64,000 nucleotides of DNA from Aestuariivivens marinum (GCF_022662175.1 NZ_JAKMCR010000007.1:1-64000), one strand, 5' to 3'; shown: positions 1 through 9,447, numbered from the stretch's first letter. A program made the numbers and translations. Notes: generated by a model not told the origin, from the letters alone.

Positions 1-373
1 ATACCTGAACCTGCCATATCTATTGTAACTGTCGCGGTTCCATCATCACTGGTTCCGCTATCGTCATCACACGTTACCGGTGTCGAGCCTACTGAAATTC
101 TCAATGGATCTGCTGGCGCTACTGTTACTGGTAAAGTCGCTGTACATCCATTAGTATCTGTAACCAATACATTGTAATCACCCGCCGCCAAATCTGTCGC
201 GGTTGCAGTAGTTTGAGCTAATGGATCATCCCACAAGATGCTCGCTATACCTGAACCTGCCATATCTATTGTAACTGTCGCGGTTCCATCATCACTGGTT
301 CCGCTATCGTCATCACACGTTACCGGTGTCGAGCCTACTGAAATTCTCAATGGATCTGCTGGCGCTACTGTTA
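1..373 (-). repeat. 246-bp tandem repeat inside adhesin gene
   Basis: The sequence from position 1 recurs from 247 with a period of 246 bp, which is 82 codons. The first 127 bp (1-127 against 247-373) appear identical, after which the copies diverge. The first copy is cut by the window edge, so the array may continue to the left. Confidence 0.85.
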
Positions 374-1883
374 TCATTTCATCAACATAACAGCCTCCAG
401 TTAATTGTGCTCTAACTGTATAATCACCTGAAGTTAAATTATTATATGTATAAGTACCATTACCATTATCGGTATAAGCAACGGCTCCACCATTTAATAA
501 TAAAGTTACAGTAGCGCTACTAGGAGTAACTGTTACGGTAATTGTACCGTCGTCGCTAGTTCCATTATCATCATCACACATCACTGGTGTTGAATCAAGA
601 TCAATTTCTAGAGGTGTTGAATTTCCAAATTGGAATGGTCCAACTAAATCTTTTAACTCTGAAACAAAAGAGGTAGAAGAACGTGTTTTTACCATCACAC
701 TGGACAAAATTGGCTCACATGGCTCATCCTCTCCATTAATGTCTAAACTTAAAAAAGAACCATCTACTGCAAATTCAGCAAATTGCAACGTAGCGTAATC
801 TCCGGTAAGACCTCCTCCTGGGGTAATAGTTCCCCAATTTGGACCATCTACTGGGTTTACTTCATTAACTTGAGCAAAAATTTCTGTGTCCAATTGTATT
901 TGAGCATACCCATAGATAGTAGTACCTTCTCCACCATCCCAACGAGGGAAACCTCCCATACCATCACCAAAGTCAAAAGGTCTAGAAGTTAGAGTATTAA
1001 ATTGAGCAAACCAGGCATCGTCTTTACCAGATAGATCCATCCAAATAAATACACGCACATCGGCTGCACCACCACCATTTTCATAGTTCATGGAAAAACT
1101 AACATCACCATTATCTATAATTGCTCCTGCATCTATTTCACCAGCAGGCACAAACGTATATGCGGTTCTACCATCTTGCATACCACCTGCAGTCCAAGTT
1201 TCTGATGTGTAGTCATAATCTATACCTTTTCTATAAAACTCAACATCCAGATAACTAGTACCGTTGGTAGCTCGAGTAGAAACACCAAAATAAGCCCATA
1301 ACTTTTGATCTCCAGCAATTTCTTGTCTTACATGGAGATAAGTGTCTATAATATCATTTTTTTGCGGTCCACCAGATCCTTCTCCAACGGTCCATGTGGT
1401 AGGATTATCTGCATTGGAGTCTGATCCGGAAGTAAACCAAGATGCATCTGTTAAATTACCATCTTGATGTTGATCTCTATTATAAACAGCATCGATCCAT
1501 ACATATGGTGCTTGAGGATTGTTTTCACCGCCAACTTGCCTTAAAGTAAAATTGGCATTAGAGTCTCCATATGCTGGAGCACCAGTAATATCGATAACTC
1601 CATTCCCACCATTAGTTCCAACAAACCAATCGTCACTAACAACCAGAGGCATGGGATTTTGTTGGATTGGTCCTAGTTCATTGGACCTGACATCAGCATC
1701 AACACCAAACCCACCACGAACACTGGAAGTTAATGTTACTTGTGCCTGTAAATTGCTCGCAGACAATAAAAAAAGCATCACAACGGCCAAGCCGCCTATA
1801 CTTTTAAATAATTTCTTAAGATTCAACCAACAACACATTTGGTCATTGATTTGTTGTTGTTTGGTAATTTTGTACATTAACAT
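1..1883 (-). CDS. SprB-repeat surface adhesin, N-terminal part (runs off left edge)
   Basis: The minus strand is open without a stop from 1883 to the left edge, about 627 residues, so the 3' end is missing. A hydrophobic signal peptide (GGLAVVMLFLLSASNLQAQ) lies about 45 residues in, so the true start may be 1883, 1877 or 1838. After roughly 400 residues of a beta-rich, Gly/Asp-rich secreted domain come repeats with the motif CDDDSGTSDDGT, GDYNVLVTDTNGC and VAPADPLRIS, which is the SprB-type repeat of gliding and adhesion proteins. The last two visible units are 82 residues apart and encoded by nearly identical DNA. Such proteins are normally exported by the type IX secretion system, but the C-terminal sorting domain would be outside the window. 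Family assignment is confident; role in gliding or adhesion is inferred. Confidence 0.85.
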   Translation of the reverse strand, partial: MLMYKITKQQQINDQMCCWLNLKKLFKSIGGLAVVMLFLLSASNLQAQVTLTSSVRGGFGVDADVRSNELGPIQQNPMPLVVSDDWFVGTNGGNGVIDITGAPAYGDSNANFTLRQVGGENNPQAPYVWIDAVYNRDQHQDGNLTDASWFTSGSDSNADNPTTWTVGEGSGGPQKNDIIDTYLHVRQEIAGDQKLWAYFGVSTRATNGTSYLDVEFYRKGIDYDYTSETWTAGGMQDGRTAYTFVPAGEIDAGAIIDNGDVSFSMNYENGGGAADVRVFIWMDLSGKDDAWFAQFNTLTSRPFDFGDGMGGFPRWDGGEGTTIYGYAQIQLDTEIFAQVNEVNPVDGPNWGTITPGGGLTGDYATLQFAEFAVDGSFLSLDINGEDEPCEPILSSVMVKTRSSTSFVSELKDLVGPFQFGNSTPLEIDLDSTPVMCDDDNGTSDDGTITVTVTPSSATVTLLLNGGAVAYTDNGNGTYTYNNLTSGDYTVRAQLTGGCYVDEMITVAPADPLRISVGSTPVTCDDDSGTSDDGTATVTIDMAGSGIASILWDDPLAQTTATATDLAAGDYNVLVTDTNGCTATLPVTVAPADPLRISVGSTPVTCDDDSGTSDDGTATVTIDMAGSG

Positions 1884-2706
1884 AACATTTAAGATTAATT
1901 AATAAACATGTTAACATAACAAGGTATGAGAAAGTCGTAGAATGAGGGGTTTACGAATCTTATCTAAAAGATAAAACACATAACATGGTAATACAAGTTA
2001 TCTGGTAGTAAAGGGCATTTAATAGTGCTATTAATCAAATGCATTTTTTCAATAGGAGAAAATCTCGCAATTACTGCAAGACAAGTAAATTTAACTATTT
2101 AATTTTAATCTTTAGCATAAAAGTGAGAAAATTAGTTAAGTCGTAATTATCATCGATAAACTACAAAATTTCTCTTTTTATAGACTAAAAGTCCCTTTTT
2201 AAAGCAAGGAAAAAAGGAGACGATTTTATTACATAAATTTGAATATCAATTAGTTATGTGTTTTAGATAAACTTAGCAGTCATGGTGTTAAGGAAGTTGT
2301 TTCTAGTTTTCCAATTTCAGATTTTATATTCTAAGTTTGAGGTTGGAGGTATTAAGTTTTAAAATTCCAAATTTTTGATTTTATGTTTTAGGTTTCTTGA
2401 CACTTTTCTGGCTCTTAGTTTTTATACCTATTCTAAAATTCAATTTTCTAAAACTTTGATGGATAGGCAATTTCTGTTTTGCCTGTTATATAAATAAGCA
2501 ATCTAAGTTGGCAGTATTACTTAACCAAAATAAGTTAATAACAAAAAAAACGCAACCTTTTACTCCTCCCTGCATCTATTGAATAGCTTAATCAATCCGA
2601 ATTGTGAAAACCATACTTATCATCAGCTTGCTAATCCTTGTTAACTTTATCCTTTTAGTGTTTAGCGTTAATAAACGAACTGAGCCTTGAATATAATGAT
2701 ACAAAC
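1884..2706. other. AT-rich gene-free spacer
   Basis: No credible coding frame is seen on either strand. It must contain the promoter of the minus-strand adhesin near its left end, but I see no clear TAnnTTTG element there. Short similar phrases (ttttaggttt, ttttatgttttagg) between about 2310 and 2400 look like decayed low-complexity sequence. Confidence 0.6.
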
Positions 2707-3435
2707 GTCACTGCGAGCGAGCGCAGTGAGCGAAGCAGTCTTCTGTTGGGCGTACCGAACTAACTATAAGGAGATCACTTCGTTACTACGTGCCTCGTGA
2801 TGACGTCACTGCGAGGAGCCCAAAGCTATTTGGGCGACGTGGCAGTCTGTTTGTCTGGAGTTCCTATTCATGGGATGGCTTCGCTGCACTTCGACAAGCT
2901 CAGTATGACAGTCGCCATGACGTTTTGTACCATGAGATTGCCACGACATTGACTGCCCCAATGTCTCGCAATGACCGTTCTATTCGTCACTGCGAGAAGC
3001 CCAAAGCTATTTGGGCGACGTAGCAGTCTGTTTGTTTGGAGTTCCTATTAATGGGATGGCTTCGCTGCACTTCGACAAGCTCAGTGTGACACTCGCCATG
3101 ACGTTTTGTACCATGAGATTGCCACGACATTGACTGCCCCAATGTCTCGCAATGACCGTTCTATTCGTCACTGCGAGCGAGCGCAGTGAGCGTGGCAGTC
3201 TTCTGTTGGGCGTACCGAACTAACTATAAGGAGATCACTTCGTTACTACGTACCTCGTGATGACGTCACTGCGAGGAGCCCAAAGCTATTTGGGCGACGT
3301 GGCAGTCTGTTTGTCTGGAGTTCCTATTCATGGGATGGCTTCGCTGCACTTCGACAAGCTCAGTGTGACACTCGCCATGACGTTTTGTACCATGAGATTG
3401 CCACGACATTGACTGCCCCAATGTCTCGCAATGAC
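2707..3435. repeat. Composite intergenic repeat array A-B-B-A-B
   Basis: Two unit types alternate. Unit A is 98 bp (2707-2804 and 3167-3264), begins gtcactgcgagcgagcgcag and holds ggagatcacttcgttact. Unit B is 181 bp (2805-2985, 2986-3166) with a 171-bp last copy (3265-3435); it begins gtcactgcgag, contains the phrase cttcgacaagctcag and ends ctcgcaatgac. Copies differ by only a few bases. A remnant ending ttgcaatgacgaaaaataa follows near 3451-3489. Both units contain the cactgcgag/ctcgcaatgac type termini known from dispersed intergenic repeats in Bacteroidota. GC is far higher than the flanks. No protein seems encoded; the open frame through 2790-3023 is an accident of the repeat. Confidence 0.85.
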
Positions 3436-3501
3436 ACCAGATGGATATTGCTTCTTCGCCTATGGGCGAATTGCAATGACGAAAAATAAATATGCCCTTA
3501 C

Positions 3502-5547
3502 CTAATTCACTTCGGGTAAAAAATTATAGTTTTTACTATAGTCCAGCATTTGGTTCATAAAACTTTCGGGTTGTAAGATCTTAATGGCCGTAATTTCACC
3601 TGCCTCATTGGTTTCGGGAACCAAAATAGGGTTTACAAAGCCACTATATGGTGCCGACTTAAATTGCTTATTACGTTCCAATACCTCAGCATGGATAGCT
3701 TGATCTACCTTTACGCCATAGCCTTCTACCAAAGCTTCGGCTGCGGCATAATCGCCTTCAGATTTAATGCGCTGGGTTTCCCTTAGCAGTTCGCCAAAAA
3801 GCATACGTAATTTATCATAATCGGTAATATTCAAATAGGTTTTTCCATCACGAACCACCTTTTCTATAACATTATCCTTTTGGCCTTTTTCATAAACCCA
3901 AGCCGATACCCATTGCCTGTTACGCATGTGGGCTTCTTCAACATCATCTCCTAAATTCAATCGTATAAGCTGTGTTATTAAACCATTTCTAATATATCCA
4001 TCGTAAGTAGCTTTACCCACCGCCTTCCAATCTTCAACCAAACCAAGCTCCTGTAATTTAGCATCGTAGAGATAATACAACCCCACCAAATCGGCACGTC
4101 CTTCTTCCATAGTAGAGGCATAATTTTTTAGGGTTTCCTTGGTCTCGCCAACACCAGGGTTTAACTGGCCCGAAGCATGCCCAATAACCTCATGTAAAGC
4201 GGTATGCAGCTTATCGGCTAATTTTCCGTATTTCTCTTCCAACTCAATTTCTTCGGCATCGTGGGCAAATTCCTTTAAACGCCCACCGCCATCGGCATTA
4301 TTATGGGCATTTACAATATTACCTAGGGACACCGATTTACTACCGACTTCCTTACGTATCCAGTTGGCATTGGGTAAGTTAACCCCAATAGCACAACTGG
4401 GGTGCGCATCTCCTGCCATACCTGCTACATTAACCACCTTATAGGTAACCCCAACCACATTTTTCTTTTTATGTGCATCCATTAAGGGTGAATTGTCTTC
4501 AAACCATTGTGCGTTTTCTGAAAGCACGGCCATTTTTTCGGACATGTCAAAATCCTTGATCTGTACATAGGTTTCATAAGAACCCCTATAACCTACTGGG
4601 TCGTTATACACTTCAATAAAACTGTTGATGTAATCTATGTTGCCTTCCGTGGCTTTTGTCCATGCCACGTTATAATCGTCCCAAATTTGTAAATCGCCTG
4701 TTTTATAATATTGAATCAACAGGTCTATGGCTTCGCCTTGGGCTTGGTTTTCGGCTACACCCTTTGCCAGTTCCAACCATTTTATAATTTCATCGATAGC
4801 CTCGCCGTACAGTCCTCCCGATTTATACATCCGTTCCTTTAACTCGCCATTTTCCTTTATCAATTGCGAGTTCAATCCAAACGATAAAGGCCTTTGTGGA
4901 TCGGGCGATTGTTTGGCCGCATAGAAATGCTCCACATCGGCATTGGTAACCCCTGGGCCATAAAAATTAACCGCCGACAGAGCTACATTATCAATATCTT
5001 TAGCCTGGTTAACCTTTTTAGTATCAAAATCGTTAAAAATCACATTTAAAATTTCATCTTCTAAAACGGTATTTGTTTCAGCTAATAACTGCTTTAAATA
5101 CGCTAAAGAAAAGTTGGGTTTCAGCTTGTCGTTCGAATAATGGTGATGTATACCATTACTAAACCAAACTCGTTTTAAGTAGGTTTCGAAAGCCTTCCAG
5201 TCTTGCGATGTTTTGTTGCCCTTATAATTCACATAAACATGTTCCAAAGCCTTTCTAATGGCTAGGTTATGTCTGTAATTCTGATCCCATATTATATCCC
5301 TACCAGACAACCCTGCTTGGGTGAGATAATAAACCAGTTTTTGTTCCTTTAAACTAAGTTGTTCCCAGCCAGGGATATCATAACGTAAAATTTTAATGTC
5401 GGCAAATTGGTCTACATTGTGACTCAACGATTGAGACACTTGAGATTCTGACTCCGTTTTGTTTTCAGTTTTTTCTTTTCCGCAGGACATAGAAAGTAAG
5501 GCTGCTAAAGACAGGATTAGGATCGGTTTCAACTTCATTTTTATCAT
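3502..5547 (-). CDS. Dipeptidyl-peptidase III (peptidase family M49), lipoprotein
   Basis: This 681-residue zinc exopeptidase should remove dipeptides from the N termini of short peptides. Zinc motif HEVIGH is at residues 452-457 and the second motif EEGRAD at 481-486, matching the M49 pattern HExxGH...EExRAD/E. The N terminus has a hydrophobic stretch ending LLSMSC followed by a polar Glu/Lys-rich linker, which is a lipoprotein signal, so the enzyme is probably anchored in an envelope membrane rather than cytosolic. Length fits bacterial members (about 650-700). The start ATG at 5547 or the ATG three codons later are both possible. It stands alone, facing away from crcB. Confidence 0.93.
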   Translation of the reverse strand: MIKMKLKPILILSLAALLSMSCGKEKTENKTESESQVSQSLSHNVDQFADIKILRYDIPGWEQLSLKEQKLVYYLTQAGLSGRDIIWDQNYRHNLAIRKALEHVYVNYKGNKTSQDWKAFETYLKRVWFSNGIHHHYSNDKLKPNFSLAYLKQLLAETNTVLEDEILNVIFNDFDTKKVNQAKDIDNVALSAVNFYGPGVTNADVEHFYAAKQSPDPQRPLSFGLNSQLIKENGELKERMYKSGGLYGEAIDEIIKWLELAKGVAENQAQGEAIDLLIQYYKTGDLQIWDDYNVAWTKATEGNIDYINSFIEVYNDPVGYRGSYETYVQIKDFDMSEKMAVLSENAQWFEDNSPLMDAHKKKNVVGVTYKVVNVAGMAGDAHPSCAIGVNLPNANWIRKEVGSKSVSLGNIVNAHNNADGGGRLKEFAHDAEEIELEEKYGKLADKLHTALHEVIGHASGQLNPGVGETKETLKNYASTMEEGRADLVGLYYLYDAKLQELGLVEDWKAVGKATYDGYIRNGLITQLIRLNLGDDVEEAHMRNRQWVSAWVYEKGQKDNVIEKVVRDGKTYLNITDYDKLRMLFGELLRETQRIKSEGDYAAAEALVEGYGVKVDQAIHAEVLERNKQFKSAPYSGFVNPILVPETNEAGEITAIKILQPESFMNQMLDYSKNYNFLPEVN

Positions 5548-5703
5548 TTTTTGTTTTGGTGAAATGAATGATTATTATTCAATAATTCTTTAAATTGAAC
5601 TATCATAATTACATAATAACTTAAAATACACCATTTAAACTATTAATACTTTAATTTTGAGACAGCTAATGTAATAATTTCTTAACAAAAATATAGAAAT
5701 GAT

Positions 5704-5711
5704 TATCTTTG
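5704..5711 (+). promoter_or_regulatory. Putative -7 element of crcB
   Basis: TATCTTTG matches the Bacteroidota TAnnTTTG element. It would give a leader of about 70 nt before the crcB ATG at 5790. No good -33 TTG is seen at the usual distance. Confidence 0.45.
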
Positions 5712-5789
5712 ATTTTGACTAAAATTTAAAGGACAGAAAAAATCTAAATCGAAAACCTTTCCTGCCCTGAAATTGAATTTTAAAAATAA

Positions 5790-6155
5790 ATGAAGCACCT
5801 CTTATTGGTTTTTTTGGGCGGTGGTTTTGGTAGCGTGTTGCGATACCTTATAGGTAAACAATTAAACAGCACCACAACTAGTATACCCTACGGTACTTTT
5901 GTAGCAAATATTTTAGGGAGTTTATTGATTGGTATTATTTTAGGCTTGGCCGCTAAAAACAATACCCTATCACAAAGCCAAACACTGTTTTTGGCTACAG
6001 GGTTTTGTGGAGGCTTTACCACCTTTTCTGCCTTTGCCTATGAAAACCATGTATTTTTAAAAGCTGGCGATTTTACAAGCTTTGCCATTTACACAGTGGG
6101 TAGCTTTATCGTTGGGTTTCTTGCCGTGTTTTTGGGAATCTTTTTGGTCAAATGA
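5790..6155 (+). CDS. crcB: Fluoride channel CrcB/Fluc
   Basis: The 121-residue protein has four hydrophobic segments and the family signatures GGGFGSVLRYLIG at the N terminus, GTFVANILGSLLIG, and TGFCGGFTTFSAFAYE around residue 75. Fluc proteins form dual-topology dimers in the inner membrane and export fluoride. A single full-length gene implies a homodimer. It is monocistronic: the next gene is convergent and 61 bp away. The 79-bp region before the ATG has a weak complementary pair (ggacag/ctgccc) but not the conserved core of the fluoride riboswitch, so I do not call one. Confidence 0.95.
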   Translation: MKHLLLVFLGGGFGSVLRYLIGKQLNSTTTSIPYGTFVANILGSLLIGIILGLAAKNNTLSQSQTLFLATGFCGGFTTFSAFAYENHVFLKAGDFTSFAIYTVGSFIVGFLAVFLGIFLVK

Positions 6156-6216
6156 TTTCGAGATGGAAGATGGTTAATGAATCACTAAACAACCAAACAT
6201 TAACCAATAACAAACA

Positions 6217-6822
6217 TTAATGCTTTTTAAACGCTTTAACTCCAGCTTCTATACGTATTCTTAAGTAATTATGGCGAGGCACAATGGGACAGGAATATGT
6301 ATCGTTATAAGCACAATAAGGATTATACGCCTGATTAAAATCGATTACCATAGTATCATCTTTGGGGATTCTGGCATCGATGTAACGACCGCCACCATAA
6401 CTTTCCAAGCCGTTGGTCTCATCCAAAAAAGGTAAAAACAAGTAATCTTCATAGCCTTCTTGTTCAATCAATCCCTGATTTTGATAAATATTCAATTTAA
6501 AATCTTCACCTTTCAAACTAAATAGCAATTCCCCATACTTCACATAAACAGGTAACCTGTCGGTAGTGGTTTTCATTTTAAAGGGATTTTCATTTGGTGT
6601 GCGTATGAATTGTGCTGTAACCACATAAATTGAATCAAACTTAAAGAAGTCCAACCCCGTAAAGCTTTTTCTATCCTCTTCTTTTAGGGGAGACGTTGAT
6701 GCATCTTTATATTGAGCATTTAACTCTCTCTGAAACTCTGTTTCCCCTTGTATGGGGCGTTTTTTTTGAGCGCATCCTACCAAAAAGACAGCACACAGTA
6801 TTAGTGTTATGGTATGCTTCAT
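6217..6822 (-). CDS. DUF1684 lipoprotein
   Basis: This 201-residue protein starts with a lipoprotein signal (LILCAVFLVGC) and a charged linker. The body carries the DUF1684 hallmarks: a short beta-rich region with TTDRLPVYVKYGEL, then LPFLDETNG, GGGRYID, and the terminal motif DFNQAYNPYCAYNDTYSCPIV with the conserved NPYCAY and PxxP-like tail. The biochemical function of the family is not established. It is convergent with crcB and has no obvious operon partner. Family call is firm; function unknown. Confidence 0.9.
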   Translation of the reverse strand: MKHTITLILCAVFLVGCAQKKRPIQGETEFQRELNAQYKDASTSPLKEEDRKSFTGLDFFKFDSIYVVTAQFIRTPNENPFKMKTTTDRLPVYVKYGELLFSLKGEDFKLNIYQNQGLIEQEGYEDYLFLPFLDETNGLESYGGGRYIDARIPKDDTMVIDFNQAYNPYCAYNDTYSCPIVPRHNYLRIRIEAGVKAFKKH

Positions 6823-7267
6823 TTTAAAAAAATTTCATTTCAAAAGTACAACTTAAGAATATTTTATATAGTTTTGGGTTGTTAAAAAAGAAAATATGCG
6901 TTGTAGCGTCACAATTTACAAAAAGCAATGGACCTCATTAAAGGATGTGGGTTGGGCTAGTATATTGTGGTGATATGAACTTAAGATATTACAATATGTA
7001 AAAGTCCGACGTCAGCGTCGGACTTTTTGTTTTTAATGAAATTGATAAATCAAATGAACCCCGAACTATCGCGTTGAGCACAGTCGAAACGTTATTTCGA
7101 GAACTCGAGAAATAGAAACCAACACTAATGAAACGAACATTAACAAATTTTATAAATTTCTTCATAAAGGGGAATGTTTAAAATTTTTAATGTGAGAGCG
7201 TAGCGGTTGCACGCGTTCTCAATTTTATAATTAACACATTATCAAATAATTACTAAAATTTAAACGT
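6823..7267. other. Spacer between divergent genes holding an orphan hairpin and dispersed repeat
   Basis: The 445-bp gap separates the divergent DUF1684 and MFS genes. It contains an intrinsic-terminator-like hairpin at 7004-7028 with no coding gene before it, then a phrase near 7070-7113 (gagcacagtcgaaac followed by imperfect palindrome ATTTCGAGAACTCGAGAAAT) of a kind often dispersed between Bacteroidota genes. No coding frame was seen. Confidence 0.55.
7004..7028 (+). terminator. Orphan intrinsic terminator
   Basis: Arms GTCCGACG (7004-7011) and CGTCGGAC (7016-7023) enclose loop TCAG and are flanked by AAAA and TTTTT, giving a strong bidirectional stem with a U tract. No annotated gene reads into it on the plus strand: the nearest upstream gene on either side faces away. 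Confidence 0.75.
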
Positions 7268-8482
7268 GTGAAAACACTAATTAAAAATTACTTAAACACC
7301 TTTTCTGGATTATCTCGGGAAGTATGGTGGTTAGCGCTTATTACACTAATTAATAGAGCGGGTACTATGGTCATTCCGTTTTTATCACTTTATTTAACCC
7401 AAAGCCTAAACTTTAGCCATAGTAACGTAGCCTGGATTATGAGTGCTTTTGGATTGGGTTCGGTTACGGGATCGTGGTTAGGGGGCAAACTAACCGATCG
7501 GGTTGGTTATTACAAAGTCATGGCATATAGTTTATTGGGCACAGGGCTTTTATTTATTGCGTTACAGTTTGCAAACACCTTTGTACTTTTTTGCATTGGT
7601 ATTTTTTTGGTCATGCTGGTTGCCGATATGTTTCGCCCAGCCATATTTGTTGCCCTAAGCGCCTATAGTAAAGCAGAAAACAAAACACGTTCGGTCACTT
7701 TAATACGCCTTGCCATAAACTTAGGGTTTTCGGCAGGACCTGCTATTGGCGGTATTATTATAACAACATTAAGTTATGCCGGATTGTTTTGGGTAGATGG
7801 TATTACCTGTATTTTAGCTACTGTTGTTTTAATAATTGTACTCAACCCAAAGTCAACCACGGTTTTGGACGCAGTAAAAGTTGAACATCCAGAATCGGCT
7901 TATAAGGATAAGTCCTTCTTAATATTTTTGGGGGCCATGGTATTGTTTGGTGTTATATTCTTGCAATATTTTTCAACCATGCCCTTATACTATAAGGAAG
8001 CCCATCATTTAACCGAATTGGAGATTGGCATGCTTTTGGGACTAAATGGTTTCGTTATTTTTATTTTTGAAATGCCTCTAATAAAATGGCTGGAAAACAC
8101 ACAACATTCCAAAACAGGATTGATGCTCTTTGGAGCCATACTAACTGCATTAAGTTTTTTGGTACTCAATTTTACCTCGTGGGTTGGTGTTTTGGTAATA
8201 GGTATGTTGCTCATGACATTTGGAGAAATGATAGCCTTTCCTTTTTCCAATGCCTTTGCCATAGAACGGGCAAGAAAAGGAAATCAAGGGGAATATATGG
8301 CCTTATACTCGATTTCATTTTCCATAGCCCACATCTTTGGACATAATGCAGGGTTACAAATGGTGGATAAATTGGGGTTTAGCAATACTTGGCATATTAT
8401 TACATTAATAGGTGGTGTTTGTGTATTTTTATTATTCATTTTAAAACGAAATCTTAAATTATCTAAGCTAAAACAGGAATGA
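7268..8482 (+). CDS. Major facilitator superfamily exporter
   Basis: The 404-residue protein has about 12 hydrophobic segments and the MFS loop 2-3 signature GSWLGGKLTDRVGYYKVM (GxLaDRxGrr type) near residue 75-90. The fold and length match drug or metabolite exporters of the MdtH/YceL type, but the substrate cannot be deduced. The start appears to be GTG at 7268; no ATG precedes the first membrane segment. Its stop overlaps the ATG of the YpdA gene by four bases (ATGA), so the two are translationally coupled, hinting at a shared role perhaps linked to thiol or oxidative stress. Confidence 0.88.
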   Translation: MKTLIKNYLNTFSGLSREVWWLALITLINRAGTMVIPFLSLYLTQSLNFSHSNVAWIMSAFGLGSVTGSWLGGKLTDRVGYYKVMAYSLLGTGLLFIALQFANTFVLFCIGIFLVMLVADMFRPAIFVALSAYSKAENKTRSVTLIRLAINLGFSAGPAIGGIIITTLSYAGLFWVDGITCILATVVLIIVLNPKSTTVLDAVKVEHPESAYKDKSFLIFLGAMVLFGVIFLQYFSTMPLYYKEAHHLTELEIGMLLGLNGFVIFIFEMPLIKWLENTQHSKTGLMLFGAILTALSFLVLNFTSWVGVLVIGMLLMTFGEMIAFPFSNAFAIERARKGNQGEYMALYSISFSIAHIFGHNAGLQMVDKLGFSNTWHIITLIGGVCVFLLFILKRNLKLSKLKQE

Positions 8483-9447
8483 TAGATGTCATAATTATTG
8501 GTGGTGGTCCCATTGGGATAGCCTGTGCCTTGGAGTGCGAAAAAAGCAATTGGAATTATTTAATCATAGAGAAAGGAGCGTTAACCAACTCGTTGTTTAA
8601 TTATCCCAAAAACATGACCTTTTTTTCAACTTCTGAAAAATTGGAAATCGATAATATTCCCTTTATAAGTAAAAACCCTAAACCCAACAGGGATGAGGCT
8701 TTGGAATATTACCGCCGTGTGGCCACTTCCAATACCATTAAAATCAATTTGTATGAAACAGTTAATCAGTTACAAAAAAACAATGACCATTTTACTGTAA
8801 CCACTAACAAAAGTACCTACCAATGTAAGAAAGTGGTTTTGGCTACAGGGTTTTATGACATCCCCAATTTATTGAGTGTTTCAGGTGAAGATCTACCAAA
8901 GGTCACACACTATTACAAAGAAGCCCATCCGTACAGCATGCAAGATGTGGTTGTGGTTGGCGCGAGCAATTCGTCGGTAGATGCAGCTTTGGAGATATGG
9001 CGAAAAGGCGGAAAGGTTACCATGGTTGTAAGGGGTGAAACTATTGGAGATCGGGTAAAATATTGGGTACGCCCAGATATTATAAACCGAATAAAGGAAG
9101 GCAGTATAGATGCTTATTTTAATGCTGAAATCATTGAAATAAAACCCTTGGAGGTTATTATTAAAACGCCTGATGGTCTAAAACACCTGCCCAACGATTT
9201 TGTCGTCGCACTCACTGGCTACAAACCCAATTTCGACCTATTGGAACAGGTTGGGGTTTCGCTTTCCAACGATGGTATAAAACGCCCTGTATATAATAAA
9301 GATACTATGGAAAGTAATGTTAATGGTTTGTATCTAGCGGGAGTGATTTGCGGTGGCATGGAAACCCATAAATGGTTTATAGAGAATAGCAGAATTCATG
9401 CTAAATTAATAGCAAACCATTTAAAACAAGTTTTTAGCAATAAATAA
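8479..9447 (+). CDS. ypdA: YpdA-family bacillithiol disulfide reductase
   Basis: A 322-residue single-domain-pair flavoprotein. The FAD-binding GGGPIGIACALE motif is at the N terminus, the NADPH-binding motif VVVGASNSSVDAALE lies near residue 158, and the distal FAD motif is NGLYLAGVICGG near 285. It lacks the CxxC redox pair of thioredoxin reductases, as do YpdA (Bdr) enzymes, which reduce bacillithiol disulfide with NADPH. The GGMETHKWFIENSR C-terminal region is characteristic of the family. It overlaps the upstream MFS gene by four bases. Presence of bshB1 at 36.8 kb supports bacillithiol use by this organism. Confidence 0.87.
   Translation: MIDVIIIGGGPIGIACALECEKSNWNYLIIEKGALTNSLFNYPKNMTFFSTSEKLEIDNIPFISKNPKPNRDEALEYYRRVATSNTIKINLYETVNQLQKNNDHFTVTTNKSTYQCKKVVLATGFYDIPNLLSVSGEDLPKVTHYYKEAHPYSMQDVVVVGASNSSVDAALEIWRKGGKVTMVVRGETIGDRVKYWVRPDIINRIKEGSIDAYFNAEIIEIKPLEVIIKTPDGLKHLPNDFVVALTGYKPNFDLLEQVGVSLSNDGIKRPVYNKDTMESNVNGLYLAGVICGGMETHKWFIENSRIHAKLIANHLKQVFSNK

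Noticed and set aside
1519-1902. Plus-strand frame of 127 codons
   Set aside because: It lies opposite the start of the adhesin gene; the minus-strand reading has a signal peptide and continues for over 600 codons.
2790-3023. 77-codon plus-strand frame inside the repeat array
   Set aside because: It spans unit boundaries of the A/B repeats and has no protein-like composition; it is an accident of the high-GC repeats.
2707-3435. Possible CRISPR array
   Set aside because: Units are 98 and 181 bp with no regular short spacers and no cas genes nearby; it is a composite intergenic repeat.
5640-5789. Fluoride riboswitch before crcB
   Set aside because: The leader lacks the conserved core of the riboswitch; only a weak ggacag/ctgccc pairing is visible.
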